Assembly (NCBI GenBank): GCA_934670025.1
Contig: CAKUOS010000001.1
Location: 1 to 64,000 of the forward strand
Length of the DNA stretch: 64,000 nt
Direction: 5' to 3'
From: an uncultured Oscillospiraceae bacterium
Lineage (GTDB): Bacteria; Bacillota; Clostridia; Oscillospirales; Oscillospiraceae
Positions 33,808 to 41,875 of the stretch are shown here, in pieces (positions within the stretch are counted from its first letter, which is position 1; each line of letters starts with the position of its first letter). The notes below the pieces were generated by a model. That model was not told the DNA's origin and ran no database searches. It saw nothing but the letters and a program-made list of their open reading frames with translations. The translations under genes were made by a program, and so were the position numbers.

Positions 33808-33906
33808 AATAAAACCTCCGGTAGCGTTGATCTTCTGTAAAACGGGAATAAAACCCCGAGGCAAACCAGCGAAGCGTTTGCCATATTTCAGCGTAGGGGT
33901 GCTGCG

Positions 33907-35310
33907 TTATTTGAGTTCCCCGACGAGGCTCCACGTCGTACAGCCTGTGATCTTCACGTCGATAAACTGCCCGATGAGACTGTCATCGCCCGCGAAGCGC
34001 ACGAGACGTCCGCCTTCGGTGCGCGCGGTGAGCCGGTCGTCCTCGCGGCCGTCAACGAGCACGCGCATCGTCCTGCCCACGTAGCCCTGATGAATTTCCT
34101 GCGAGATGCGGTTCTGCACGTCGCAGAGCCGGTCGAAGCGGCGGTTTTTCTCGGCCTTCGGCGTCGGATCGTCCATTTTTGCTGCGGGCGTGCCCGCTCT
34201 GGGCGAAAAAATGAACGTAAACAGCGCGTCGTAGCGCACGTCCTCAATGAGACTGACGGTATCTTCAAACTCCTCCTCCGTCTCGCCGGGGAAGCCGACG
34301 ATAACGTCGCTGGTCAGCACAAGATCGGGCATGATGCTGCGCCCGTAGTGCGCCAGCGCGAGGTATTCTTCTCTGTTATAATGCCGGTTCATCGCCTTTA
34401 AAACGCGGTCGTTGCCCGACTGGAACGGCAGATGGAACTGCTTGGCGATCTTCGGGTATTTTGCGATCGTGTCAAAGAGCTTGCGGCTCGCGTCCTTCGG
34501 GTGGCTCGTCATGAAGCGCAGCCAGAACTCGCCCGGAAGCTGTGCGATCTGGGCCATGAGGTCTGCAAAGTCGACGCCGAGGCCAAGATCCCTGCCATAC
34601 GAGTTGACGTTCTGGCCAAGCAGCGTAATGTCCTTGTACCCGGCCGCGATGAGGCCCTTCACTTCCTCCAGGATCTCTTCGGGCCGTCTCGAGCGCTCGC
34701 GCCCGCGCACATACGGCACGATGCAGTACGAGCAGAAGTTGTTGCAGCCGTACATGATCGACACCCACGCCTTGAGATTCGACGAACGCACGACAGGGAT
34801 GCCCTCGGCGATGTTGCCCGCGGATTCGTCCACGGCGAACACGCGCCGGTTCGTCGTCAGGACCTGCTGCAAAAGCTCCGGGAAGCGCCACAGCTCGTGC
34901 GGGTTGAATACGCCGTCGACGTGGCGGTAGCTCTTGCGGATGCGGTCGACAACCTGCGGTTGACCCATCATGCAGCCGCACAGGAAAATCTTCTGTTCCG
35001 GATGGCGGGCCTTGGTGTGGACCAGCGCGCCGACGTTGCCGTACACGCGCATCTCCGCGTGCTCGCGGATGGCGCAGGTGTTGATGACGATGCAGTCCGC
35101 GCCCTCCTCCGTCTCCACGATCTCATAGCCGCTCGCGCGCAGCATCCCGCGGATGCGCTCGGAATCGGCCTCGTTCTGCTGACAGCCGTATGTATCGACA
35201 AACGCGCGCGGCGTGCGGCCCGCGCGGCTCCATTGCTCTTTGATCTGCGCGCACACGTCCATTTCATGGGCCAGCGCCTCGGGTGCGATCGTGACGGTCT
35301 TTCGTTCCAT
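33907..35310 (-). CDS. miaB: tRNA-2-methylthio-N6-dimethylallyladenosine synthase MiaB
   Basis: 467 residues. The UPF0004 domain has cluster cysteines in DTYGCQQNEADS, INTCAIREHAE and LCGCMMGQ. The radical SAM domain has CNNFCSYCIVPYVRGRE (CxxxCxxC), and a C-terminal TRAM domain follows. It adds the methylthio group to i6A37 tRNA made by MiaA. First gene of the tract with its own promoter 33 bases upstream. Confidence 0.97.
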   Translation of the reverse strand: MERKTVTIAPEALAHEMDVCAQIKEQWSRAGRTPRAFVDTYGCQQNEADSERIRGMLRASGYEIVETEEGADCIVINTCAIREHAEMRVYGNVGALVHTKARHPEQKIFLCGCMMGQPQVVDRIRKSYRHVDGVFNPHELWRFPELLQQVLTTNRRVFAVDESAGNIAEGIPVVRSSNLKAWVSIMYGCNNFCSYCIVPYVRGRERSRRPEEILEEVKGLIAAGYKDITLLGQNVNSYGRDLGLGVDFADLMAQIAQLPGEFWLRFMTSHPKDASRKLFDTIAKYPKIAKQFHLPFQSGNDRVLKAMNRHYNREEYLALAHYGRSIMPDLVLTSDVIVGFPGETEEEFEDTVSLIEDVRYDALFTFIFSPRAGTPAAKMDDPTPKAEKNRRFDRLCDVQNRISQEIHQGYVGRTMRVLVDGREDDRLTARTEGGRLVRFAGDDSLIGQFIDVKITGCTTWSLVGELK

Positions 35311-35342
35311 GGGTGTTTCCTCCGAACATAACTTAGCAGTTT

Positions 35343-35371
35343 ATTATACCAGCTTCCGCCTCTTTTTGCAA
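35343..35371 (-). promoter_or_regulatory. Promoter of the miaB-mutS-mutL-miaA-hfq tract
   Basis: Minus strand: TTGCAA, 17 bases, TATAAT, followed by GGAGGAAACACCC before the miaB ATG. Confidence 0.8.
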
Positions 35372-35380
35372 GGAACACAG

Positions 35381-35411
35381 AAAAAACCAGCCGCATTTTG
35401 CGGCTGGTTTT
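35381..35411 (-). terminator. Terminator after the small membrane protein gene
   Basis: 12-bp stem AAACCAGCCGCA/TGCGGCTGGTTT with a TTT loop and T run on the minus strand. It separates this gene from the miaB promoter. Confidence 0.85.
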
Positions 35412-35424
35412 CGTTCGTCCGTAT

Positions 35425-35586
35425 TCAGTCGGCGTAATCGCGCAGCTCTTCGCGGCGGGCCTTCCACGCGGCAAGCTGCTGCGGGACCTGCCTGATCTCG
35501 TCGAGGCAGCTGACGATCAAAAGCGCCGCGCCGGCGACGGCCATGACGATCCCGACGATCTTCAGAATGGATTTCAGAGATTTCAT
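35425..35586 (-). CDS. 53-residue single-pass membrane protein
   Basis: Basic start (MKSLKSILKIVG), one hydrophobic helix (about 9-28) ending in VSCLDE, then a charged cytoplasmic or extracellular tail (WKARREELRDYAD). It is too short to assign. It has a good promoter, a GGAGGG site eight bases before the chosen ATG, and a strong terminator, so it is expressed as a single small gene. The Cys after the helix does not sit in a proper lipobox. Confidence 0.7.
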   Translation of the reverse strand: MKSLKSILKIVGIVMAVAGAALLIVSCLDEIRQVPQQLAAWKARREELRDYAD

Positions 35587-35611
35587 AGTCATACCCTCCC
35601 GTTTTTTCTCC

Positions 35612-35640
35612 AGTATACGCTTCTTTTCCCCGCATTGCAA
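35612..35640 (-). promoter_or_regulatory. Promoter of the 53-residue protein gene
   Basis: Minus strand: TTGCAA, 17 bases, TATACT. Confidence 0.75.
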
Positions 35641-35654
35641 GGCTTTTTTGCCGC

Positions 35655-36635
35655 TCACGCATACCCGTACATTCCCCGGACCGACACCTCTCCGGAGGCG
35701 ACGGCGCCCTTCGTGCCGTCGGGATACGTCACGAGCAGCGCAGCCTCTTCGTCGATGCCGTCGGCGTGCGCGAACGTCACGTCGTCGCCGCGGATGAGCT
35801 TCACATCCTGCCCGATCGTGATGCAGTGCGCGGCAAACTCCCGCAGCCACGCATCCTTTTCGGTAAACAGCGCCTGCTCCATCTCATAGAGCGCGCGCAC
35901 GAGCGCCGCGGCCAGACGGCTGCGGCTGATCTTCTTTCCCGTCTCGGCTTCAAGACTCGTCGACATCGCCGCGACCTCCGCCGGCAGCGGGACGGCGTCG
36001 CAGTTGATGCCGATGCCGACCACGGCGTAGTCGACCTCGCGCGATTCGGCCTCGATGCCGATCTCCGTCAGAATGCCGCAGAGCTTCCGTTTGCCGATCA
36101 CAAGATCGTTCGTCCATTTGATGTCCGGATAGATCCCGCTCACAGCCTCGACGGCTCTTGCCGCGGCGACGGCGACCATCGCCGTCAGGTGCATGAGCGC
36201 CTCGGGCTTTGCGTGCGGGCGCAAAATCACGCTGAAATAGAGTCCGCCCTCCGGAGAGACGAACGTCCGTCCGCGCCGGCCGCGCCCGGCGGTCTGGCAT
36301 CCGGTCATGACGGCCGTGCCGTCCGGCGCGCCTTCGGCGGCGAGTTTTTTGCAGACGTTGTTCGTCGAGTCGCAGCGCTCCACTACCGACGCGCACTTCT
36401 GCCACGGATGGCCGGCCAGCAGCGCGCGCACCTGCGCGCTGTCAAACCGGTCGGGCGCGCGCGTGATGCGGTAGCCGCGCCGCGTCGCGGCCTCGATCTC
36501 GTATCCGTCCTGCCGCAGCTGGTCGATGGCCTTCCACACCGCTGCGCGCGACACGCCGAGCCTGCGGCTGATCTGCTCTCCGGAGACCGGCGCGTCCGCC
36601 GCCAGCAGCATACTTAAAACTTCTTCCTTCGTCAT
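35655..36635 (-). CDS. birA: Biotin-protein ligase / biotin repressor BirA
   Basis: 326 residues. N-terminal winged helix-turn-helix (about 1-60: SGEQISRRLGVSRAAVWKAI). The catalytic domain has the biotinyl-AMP loop GRGRRGRTF (117-125), KWTNDLVIGKRKLCGIL, and a C-terminal SH3-like domain. It attaches biotin to carboxylases and, with biotinyl-AMP bound, represses biotin genes. The DNA-binding domain is complete, and a BirA-type operator lies in the region divergent to bioY. Confidence 0.97.
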   Translation of the reverse strand: MTKEEVLSMLLAADAPVSGEQISRRLGVSRAAVWKAIDQLRQDGYEIEAATRRGYRITRAPDRFDSAQVRALLAGHPWQKCASVVERCDSTNNVCKKLAAEGAPDGTAVMTGCQTAGRGRRGRTFVSPEGGLYFSVILRPHAKPEALMHLTAMVAVAAARAVEAVSGIYPDIKWTNDLVIGKRKLCGILTEIGIEAESREVDYAVVGIGINCDAVPLPAEVAAMSTSLEAETGKKISRSRLAAALVRALYEMEQALFTEKDAWLREFAAHCITIGQDVKLIRGDDVTFAHADGIDEEAALLVTYPDGTKGAVASGEVSVRGMYGYA

Positions 36636-36673
36636 ACGCGATCTCCTCTTGATTTTTTCCGCGATCCGTTGTA

Positions 36674-36704
36674 TTGTAAACCTGTTAAAAATAATAGTTT
36701 ACAA
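36674..36704 (+). promoter_or_regulatory. BirA-type operator over the bioY promoter
   Basis: Perfect inverted repeat TTGTAAAC (36674-36681), 15 bases, GTTTACAA (36697-36704), matching known biotin operators. It covers a bioY promoter (TTGTAT 36669-36674, 17 bases, TAATAG 36692-36697) and lies 39 bases upstream of birA, so it may control both directions. Confidence 0.88.
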
Positions 36705-36717
36705 AGGAGCCTGTCCC

Positions 36718-37275
36718 ATGCGCAAAACCAACACCCGTATGCTCGTCCTGACCGCGCTGTTCGCCGCCCTGACGGCCGTCGGCGCATTTTTCAAGATCCC
36801 GTTCGCACTCGCGGCCATTTCGCTGCAATTTCTGTTTACCGCGATGGCGGGCGTGCTGCTCGGCGCGGGCTGGGGCGCGGCGTCGCAGGCCGTGTATGTC
36901 CTCACCGGCCTTGTCGGCGTGCCGATCTTCGCGCTCGGCGGCGGCTTTTCCTATGTATTTCAGCCGACGTTCGGCTTTCTGCTGGGCCTCATCCCGTGCG
37001 CGTTCGTCATTGGCCGGCTGGCAAAGCGCCCGCTGCGCTTCTGGCGCACGGCGCTGGCGATGCTCGCAGGTCTTGCCGTCCTCTACGCCGTCGGCGTGCC
37101 GTATATGGCGCTCATCGCCAACGGCTACCTCGGCAAGGGCCTGACGTTCTGGCAGGTCCTGAAAAACGGGATGCTCATCTACCTGCCGGGCGATCTTGTA
37201 AAGATCGCCGTTGGCAGCTCTTTGTGCGTGGCCATCGCCCGGCGTCTTCCGGAGCTCCCGGCCGCACGGAAGTAA
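36718..37275 (+). CDS. bioY: Biotin transporter substrate-binding subunit BioY
   Basis: 185 residues, six membrane segments. The ECF S-component features of BioY are visible: the N-terminal Ala-rich helix (RMLVLTALFAALTAVGAFFKIP), ISLQFLFTAMAGVLLG, GGGFSYVFQPTFGFLLG, and the late YLPGDLVKIAVG. It takes up biotin with a shared ECF ATPase module not encoded here. It is divergent from birA with the operator between; ribosome site AAAGGAG. Confidence 0.96.
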   Translation: MRKTNTRMLVLTALFAALTAVGAFFKIPFALAAISLQFLFTAMAGVLLGAGWGAASQAVYVLTGLVGVPIFALGGGFSYVFQPTFGFLLGLIPCAFVIGRLAKRPLRFWRTALAMLAGLAVLYAVGVPYMALIANGYLGKGLTFWQVLKNGMLIYLPGDLVKIAVGSSLCVAIARRLPELPAARK

Positions 37276-37413
37276 TCCTATCAAACCATACTTTCCCGCA
37301 ATTGTCAACCGCAGCGCGCCGCGCGTTGACCGCGCTGCGCACCGTCTCGGCGGTTCTTGATAATTTTATCCAGAACCGAGCCCTCCGTTTCGTGCATTTT
37401 TCCGAATTGCGCC

Positions 37414-37442
37414 TTGACACACTGCCTGTGAAACAGTACAAT
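37414..37442 (+). promoter_or_regulatory. Promoter of rny
   Basis: TTGACA, 17 bases, TACAAT, about 118 bases before the rny ATG. This leaves an untranslated leader of roughly 110 bases. The stretch from the bioY stop to this promoter holds no gene; an imperfect stem-loop lies at about 37350-37382. Confidence 0.8.
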
Positions 37443-37560
37443 GTAGGGTAGGATTTGTATGGCTGCAATGGGTTTGGGGAAGCCCGCTGCGCTTTATGAT
37501 TCAGCCGCCGGGGCATCCCGGCATACCCAATACTGAAACAGGAGGTGTGATTCGCAGTTT

Positions 37561-39114
37561 ATGGAATTTAATACGCTATGCCTCATCCTTTGCATCGCGG
37601 CTGTCGTGCTCTGCGCCGTATTTTTCTTTATCGGCGTGATGTACCGCAAAAAGGTCGCTGAAAAGCAGATCGGCGGCGCCGAAGAGGAAGCCAGGCGCAT
37701 CATCAACGAAGCCATCAAGGGCGGCGAGAGCAAAAAGCGCGAGATGCTGCTCGAAGCGAAGGAAGAGATCCATAAATCACGCAGCGAATACGAACAGGAA
37801 GTCAAGGAACGCCGGGCGGAAGTCTCCAAGCAGGAGCGCCGCTTGCAGCAGAAAGAGGAATCCCTCGACAAGAAGATCACCCTGCATGAAAAGAAAGAGG
37901 ACGAGCTGGCCAAGAAGATCGCCTCGATCGACAAGCAGCAGGAGGAGGTCGCGTCCTTAAAGCGCAGCCAGATGGAGATGCTTGAAAAGATCTCCGGTCT
38001 GACGCAGGACGAGGCCAAGGCCTATATCCTCAAGGGCGTGGAAGACGATGTCCGCCACGAGACAGCGATGAAGATCAAGGAGATCGAGTCGCAGATGAAG
38101 GAAGAGGCCGACCAGACCGCGCGCGAGATCATCGCCACCGCCATCCAGCGCTGCGCGGCGGACCACGCCGCCGAAACGACCGTCTCCGTTGTGCCGCTGC
38201 CCAACGATGAGATGAAGGGCCGCATCATCGGCCGCGAGGGCCGCAACATCCGCACGCTCGAGACGATCACGGGCGTCGATCTCATCATCGACGACACGCC
38301 CGAGGCCATCACCGTTTCCTCGTTCGATCCCGTCCGCCGTGAGGTCGCGCGGCTCGCGCTCGAAAAGCTCATCGCCGACGGCCGCATCCATCCCACCCGC
38401 ATCGAGGACATGGTCGAAAAGGCCCGCCGCGAGGTCGACCACACCATCAAGGTCGAGGGCGAGCGCGCCACGTTTGAGACGGGCGTCCACAATCTGCATC
38501 CTGAGCTTATCAAGCTTCTGGGCCGTCAGAAATACCGCACGTCCTACGGGCAGAACGTCCTGAACCACTCCATCGAGGTCGCGCATATCGCGGGCCTGAT
38601 GGCCGCCGAGCTCGGCGTCGATGTGACGCTTGCCAAGCGCGCAGGCCTGCTGCACGACCTCGGCAAATCCGTCGACCATGAGATGGAGGGCAGCCACGTC
38701 CAGCTGGGCGTCGAGCTTGCCCGCAAGTACAAGGAAAATCCCGTCGTCGTCAACGCCATCGAGGCGCACCACGGCGACGTCGAACCGCAGACGGTCATCG
38801 CCTGTCTCGTTCAGGCGGCCGACGCCATCTCCGCTGCACGCCCCGGTGCACGCCGTGAGAACGTCGAGAACTATATCCGCCGCCTTGAAAAGCTCGAAGA
38901 GCTGACCAACTCCTTCCCCGGCGTCGAAAAGGCCTACGCCATCCAGGCCGGCCGCGAGGTCCGCGTCATGGTCAAGCCCGAAGAGGTCAACGAGGACAAC
39001 ATGATCCTGCTGGCGCACGATCTTGCCAAGAAGATCGAGTCGGAGCTGGAATATCCCGGCCAGATCAAGATTAACGTCATCCGCGAGACCAAAGCCGTCG
39101 ATTACGCGAAATAA
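37561..39114 (+). CDS. rny: Ribonuclease Y
   Basis: 517 residues. N-terminal membrane helix (about 5-27), long coiled coil (about 30-200), KH domain ([15 protein letters not shown]), then the HD domain with [17 protein letters not shown] and IEAHHGDVE. It is the membrane-anchored endoribonuclease that starts mRNA decay in Firmicutes. Length and order are canonical. AGGAGG lies 13 bases before the ATG, slightly far. Single-gene unit. Confidence 0.98.
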   Translation: MEFNTLCLILCIAAVVLCAVFFFIGVMYRKKVAEKQIGGAEEEARRIINEAIKGGESKKREMLLEAKEEIHKSRSEYEQEVKERRAEVSKQERRLQQKEESLDKKITLHEKKEDELAKKIASIDKQQEEVASLKRSQMEMLEKISGLTQDEAKAYILKGVEDDVRHETAMKIKEIESQMKEEADQTAREIIATAIQRCAADHAAETTVSVVPLPNDEMKGRIIGREGRNIRTLETITGVDLIIDDTPEAITVSSFDPVRREVARLALEKLIADGRIHPTRIEDMVEKARREVDHTIKVEGERATFETGVHNLHPELIKLLGRQKYRTSYGQNVLNHSIEVAHIAGLMAAELGVDVTLAKRAGLLHDLGKSVDHEMEGSHVQLGVELARKYKENPVVVNAIEAHHGDVEPQTVIACLVQAADAISAARPGARRENVENYIRRLEKLEELTNSFPGVEKAYAIQAGREVRVMVKPEEVNEDNMILLAHDLAKKIESELEYPGQIKINVIRETKAVDYAK

Positions 39115-39126
39115 CCGCTTTTGCAA

Positions 39127-39160
39127 ACGCCCCTCTGACACAGTCAGAGGGGCGTTTTTT
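39127..39160 (+). terminator. Terminator of rny
   Basis: 12-bp stem ACGCCCCTCTGA/TCAGAGGGGCGT, CACAG loop, six T residues; 12 bases after the stop. Confidence 0.93.
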
Positions 39161-39233
39161 GTATCAAAACCGAAAGGTGCGCGTTTCGTGCTGCAATTCC
39201 GCCGGTTTTTTTGCGAAATCCTCCCGGGGAGCC

Positions 39234-39260
39234 GTAGGGGCCGATGCCCACATCGGCCCC
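39234..39260 (+). repeat. Partial end of the GTAGGGGCCGATG repeat family
   Basis: GTAGGGGCCGATGCCCACATCGGCCC identical in form to the left end of the copy at 10367, here fused directly to the next inverted repeat. The upstream flank (GAAATCCTCC then GGGG) resembles that of the 17234 copy. Confidence 0.7.
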
Positions 39261-39262
39261 TG

Positions 39263-39423
39263 CCTTCCCCTCCGGGGAAGGTGGATGCGGAGCGAAGCGA
39301 CGCAGACGGATGAGGGTCTGGGAGCACTTGCGCATAGATTCGCAGTTTCAACAATTCGTAACTGCTCTCCTGCCCTCATCCGCCCCAGTGTACGCACTGG
39401 GGCACCTTCCCCGGAGGGGAAGG
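39263..39423 (+). repeat. 161-bp element with perfect 21-bp inverted ends
   Basis: The left end CCTTCCCCTCCGGGGAAGG plus TG, and its exact reverse complement at 39403-39423, bound the element. Both arms then carry CGGATGAGGG or its complement, and the right arm contains a small hairpin CCCCAGTG/CACTGGGG. No reading frame. It has the shape of a non-autonomous mobile or palindromic repeat. Confidence 0.7.
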
Positions 39424-39463
39424 CTTTGGGTTCGCTGCAAACTTGCAGGGCTGTACCGTTTTA

Positions 39464-39530
39464 CATCAATCTTCCAAATTTGTGTAGGGGCCGATGCAAT
39501 GCATTTTTGCACGTTTCATGAAAATCAGAC
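39464..39530 (-). repeat. Internally deleted copy of the 165-bp repeat
   Basis: Read on the minus strand it runs GTCTGATTTTCATGAAACG, TGCAAAAATGCA, then GCATCGGCCCCTAC and CAAATTTGGAAGA. These are both outer ends of the copy at 10327-10491 with about 95 central bases missing. The gap between rny and the aminotransferase gene (39161-39545) consists almost entirely of repeats. Confidence 0.75.
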
Positions 39531-39545
39531 TTCCTTGACACAGCG

Positions 39546-39577
39546 AAAAAGGGCCGCGGCATTTGCCGCAGCCCTTT
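39546..39577 (-). terminator. Terminator of the aminotransferase gene
   Basis: Minus strand stem AAAGGGC-x-GCGGCA with one mismatch, TT loop, followed by five T residues; 12 bases after the stop codon. Confidence 0.85.
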
Positions 39578-39588
39578 GAGATACCTGC

Positions 39589-40782
39589 TTAGTGGGTTTC
39601 GTTGTACTTCTTGATGCCGAGCGCCAGCAGATCCATCGCACGCTCAAGATCGGCCTGCTTCAGGACGTAGGCGATACGGATCTCGTTGAGACCCTTGCCC
39701 GGGGTGGCATAGAACGGGCCGCCGGCGGAGAACATGACGGTGTCGCCGTTGTCCTCGAATTCCTGGAGCAGCCACAGCTGGAACTTCTCCGCGTCGTCGA
39801 CGGGCAGCGCAGCCATCAGATAGAACGCGCCGCGCGGGCATTCGCAGATGACGCCGGGGATCTCATGCAGCTTGCGCACGACGGTGTCGCGGCGGCGCTT
39901 GTACTCCTCGCGGACCTGATCGAAATACTCGGGCCCGACGGTGTAGAGCGCTGCGGATGCGACCTGATCGAGCGTGGCGACGGACAGACGCGCCTGGCAG
40001 AACTTCAGGGCGTTGGCCATCAGCTCGCGGTTCTTGCTGATGATGCAGCCGATACGCGCGCCGCAGGCGGAGAAGCGCTTGGACACGGAGTCGATGATGA
40101 TGAGGTTGTCCTGGCCGAAGTCGAACTGGCCGAACGAGTGCAGCGGCTCGCCTTCGTAGGTGAATTCACGATAGACCTCGTCGGCGATCAGATACAGATC
40201 GTGCTCGACGGCGACCTCAAGCAGCATCTTCATCTGCTCGACGGTCAGGCATGTGCCGGTGGGGTTGCCGGGGTTGGAGAAGATCATCGCGCGGGTCTTT
40301 GGCGTGATGCAGGCCTCGATGCGGGCGCGATCGGCGTAGAAATAGCCTTCCTCCGGGCTGGTGGGCAGCGGATGGATCACGCCGCCGGCCGCGGTGATAA
40401 ACGTATGGTAGTTGGGATAGAACGGCTCGGGGATGATGACCTCGTCGCCTTCGTCGAGGATGCAGTTGGCCGCGATCTGGAGCGCTTCGCTGCCGCCGGT
40501 GGTGACGAGCACGTCGCCGTCGGTCAGATCGATGCCGATGCCCTTATAGTACTTTTCGATCGCATGGATCATGACGGGCATACCGGGCGACGCCGCGTAA
40601 GCCAGAACCGGATCGCGGAAATCGCGCACAGCCTCATACAGCGCCTCAGGCGTGCGGATATCGGGCTGGCCGATATTCAGATGGTAGATCTTCTTGCCGG
40701 CGGCTTCTGCCGCGACGGCGTAGGGATGGAACTTACGCATGGGGGACTGCCCGCATGCAAGGACGCGCTTGGACAACTTCAT
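39589..40782 (-). CDS. PLP-dependent aminotransferase, class I/II (aspartate aminotransferase-like)
   Basis: 397 residues, cytosolic. PLP lysine is in DSVSKRFSACGARIG; the cofactor-binding SNPGNPTG and DEVYREF are present, as is the C-terminal carboxylate-binding Arg in LNEIRIAYVL. It belongs to the AspB/alanine aminotransferase-like group; the amino donor cannot be fixed by eye. AGGAGG precedes the ATG. It has its own TATAAT-type promoter near 40860 and a terminator, so it is separate from the cobalamin operon upstream. Confidence 0.92.
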   Translation of the reverse strand: MKLSKRVLACGQSPMRKFHPYAVAAEAAGKKIYHLNIGQPDIRTPEALYEAVRDFRDPVLAYAASPGMPVMIHAIEKYYKGIGIDLTDGDVLVTTGGSEALQIAANCILDEGDEVIIPEPFYPNYHTFITAAGGVIHPLPTSPEEGYFYADRARIEACITPKTRAMIFSNPGNPTGTCLTVEQMKMLLEVAVEHDLYLIADEVYREFTYEGEPLHSFGQFDFGQDNLIIIDSVSKRFSACGARIGCIISKNRELMANALKFCQARLSVATLDQVASAALYTVGPEYFDQVREEYKRRRDTVVRKLHEIPGVICECPRGAFYLMAALPVDDAEKFQLWLLQEFEDNGDTVMFSAGGPFYATPGKGLNEIRIAYVLKQADLERAMDLLALGIKKYNETH

Positions 40783-40909
40783 GGTATGACCTCCTATAGC
40801 TCTTTCCGACTCTTTTCTGGGGCGACGCCCCGTGCCAGTAAAAAATGGCACTTCCTTTTATTATAGTACCATACAACCTGTCCAAAAATCAACTGATTTT
40901 CATAAAAAA

Positions 40910-41497
40910 TCACAGCGTTTTTTCCAATCCTATTCCGCGGTACGTATGCTTTGTCAGATCGATGTCATAACCGCCGCCGGGCGCCGGCTGCCAGTCATAT
41001 CCGGAGCGCTCCTCCTCTGGGAACAGCGTCTGCATGATCGTCAGGATCGTTCCGCCGTGTACGACCGCGAAGATATCCCGCTCCTGCGCCAGCATCCGCG
41101 CCAGTCCTGCGCGGATGCGCGTCTCGGCCTGGCGGAACGACTCGCCGCCCGGCGGCACATTTGCGAACCAGTCGCCCGCGAGCCACGCCTCATACGCGCG
41201 CGTCCCGGCCAGCTCCTCATAGGTTTTTCCCTCGAAGATGCCGAACGACACCTCGCGCAGCTCCCGCCGCTGCTCGTGCGGCGTTTCGCCGCAGATGCAC
41301 CGCAGCGTCTGCTCGGTGCGCAGCATCCCGCTCGTCACGACCAGAAAGCCCGCACACGCGGGATAGCGTCCCTGCCGCGCGCCTTCCGTCAGCGCCTGCA
41401 CGCCCGCCTGCGTCAGCGGCAGATCGAGCGCGCCGTAGTACCACCGGCGCACGTTGCCCTCGGTCTGCCCGTGGCGGATGAGGATCAGCCGCCTCAT
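40910..41497 (-). CDS. cobC: Histidine phosphatase, probable alpha-ribazole phosphatase
   Basis: 195 residues. Phosphohistidine motif LIRHGQTEGN (His9), later catalytic His in FAVVHGGTI. Phosphoglycerate-mutase-like fold. Its place as the last gene of a cobT-cobU-cobS operon points to CobC, which dephosphorylates alpha-ribazole phosphate or adenosylcobalamin 5'-phosphate. The start overlaps the upstream stop (ATGA), so translation is coupled. Confidence 0.85.
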   Translation of the reverse strand: MRRLILIRHGQTEGNVRRWYYGALDLPLTQAGVQALTEGARQGRYPACAGFLVVTSGMLRTEQTLRCICGETPHEQRRELREVSFGIFEGKTYEELAGTRAYEAWLAGDWFANVPPGGESFRQAETRIRAGLARMLAQERDIFAVVHGGTILTIMQTLFPEEERSGYDWQPAPGGGYDIDLTKHTYRGIGLEKTL

Positions 41498-41865
41498 CCC
41501 TTTAATACGAGCGGCAGCCCGCAGAATACGCGCGTGACGGTGCCGGCCTTCGCGGCCAGCGCCGCGGTCATGCGGCCCACGGCCTCGCGCCATTCGCGCG
41601 TCTCAGGGTCGATGGGCACCACGCCGCAGGAAATGTCGTCGCAGATGAGGATCTTATCCCGAAGATCGTAATTTTTCAGCACCTGCGCAGGCTCTTTTCC
41701 CGCCTTGACGCACGCAAGCGCGAAGCGTTCGAGATGGCACAGGCATCTTGCCGCCATGTCAGGCGTCTGCGTTTCGCAGACCGCGATCTCGCCGTCCGTG
41801 AGCGCGAATTTTTCTTTTGCATAGTCCGTTTTGCCCTGATAGGCGCCGCCGATGATCAGATCCAT
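41494..41865 (-). CDS. Short CobU-like nucleotide-binding protein
   Basis: 123 residues, versus about 180 for CobU. Walker A GGAYQGKT (6-13), a DDISCGVVP segment matching the CobU Walker B/loop region, and a C-terminus (VTRVFCGLPLVLKG) like that of CobU. The middle part, with the guanylyl-carrying histidine region, is largely absent. A full CobU is encoded two genes upstream, so this is a degenerate or specialised paralogue. Start after AAGGAG; coupled to the downstream phosphatase. Confidence 0.8.
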   Translation of the reverse strand: MDLIIGGAYQGKTDYAKEKFALTDGEIAVCETQTPDMAARCLCHLERFALACVKAGKEPAQVLKNYDLRDKILICDDISCGVVPIDPETREWREAVGRMTAALAAKAGTVTRVFCGLPLVLKG

Positions 41866-41875
41866 AGTCGTCTCC

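Noticed and set aside
39234-39530. Possible CRISPR or integron array in the repeat cluster
   Set aside because: The repeats are inverted, of different kinds and unequal spacing, and no cas or integrase gene is nearby.
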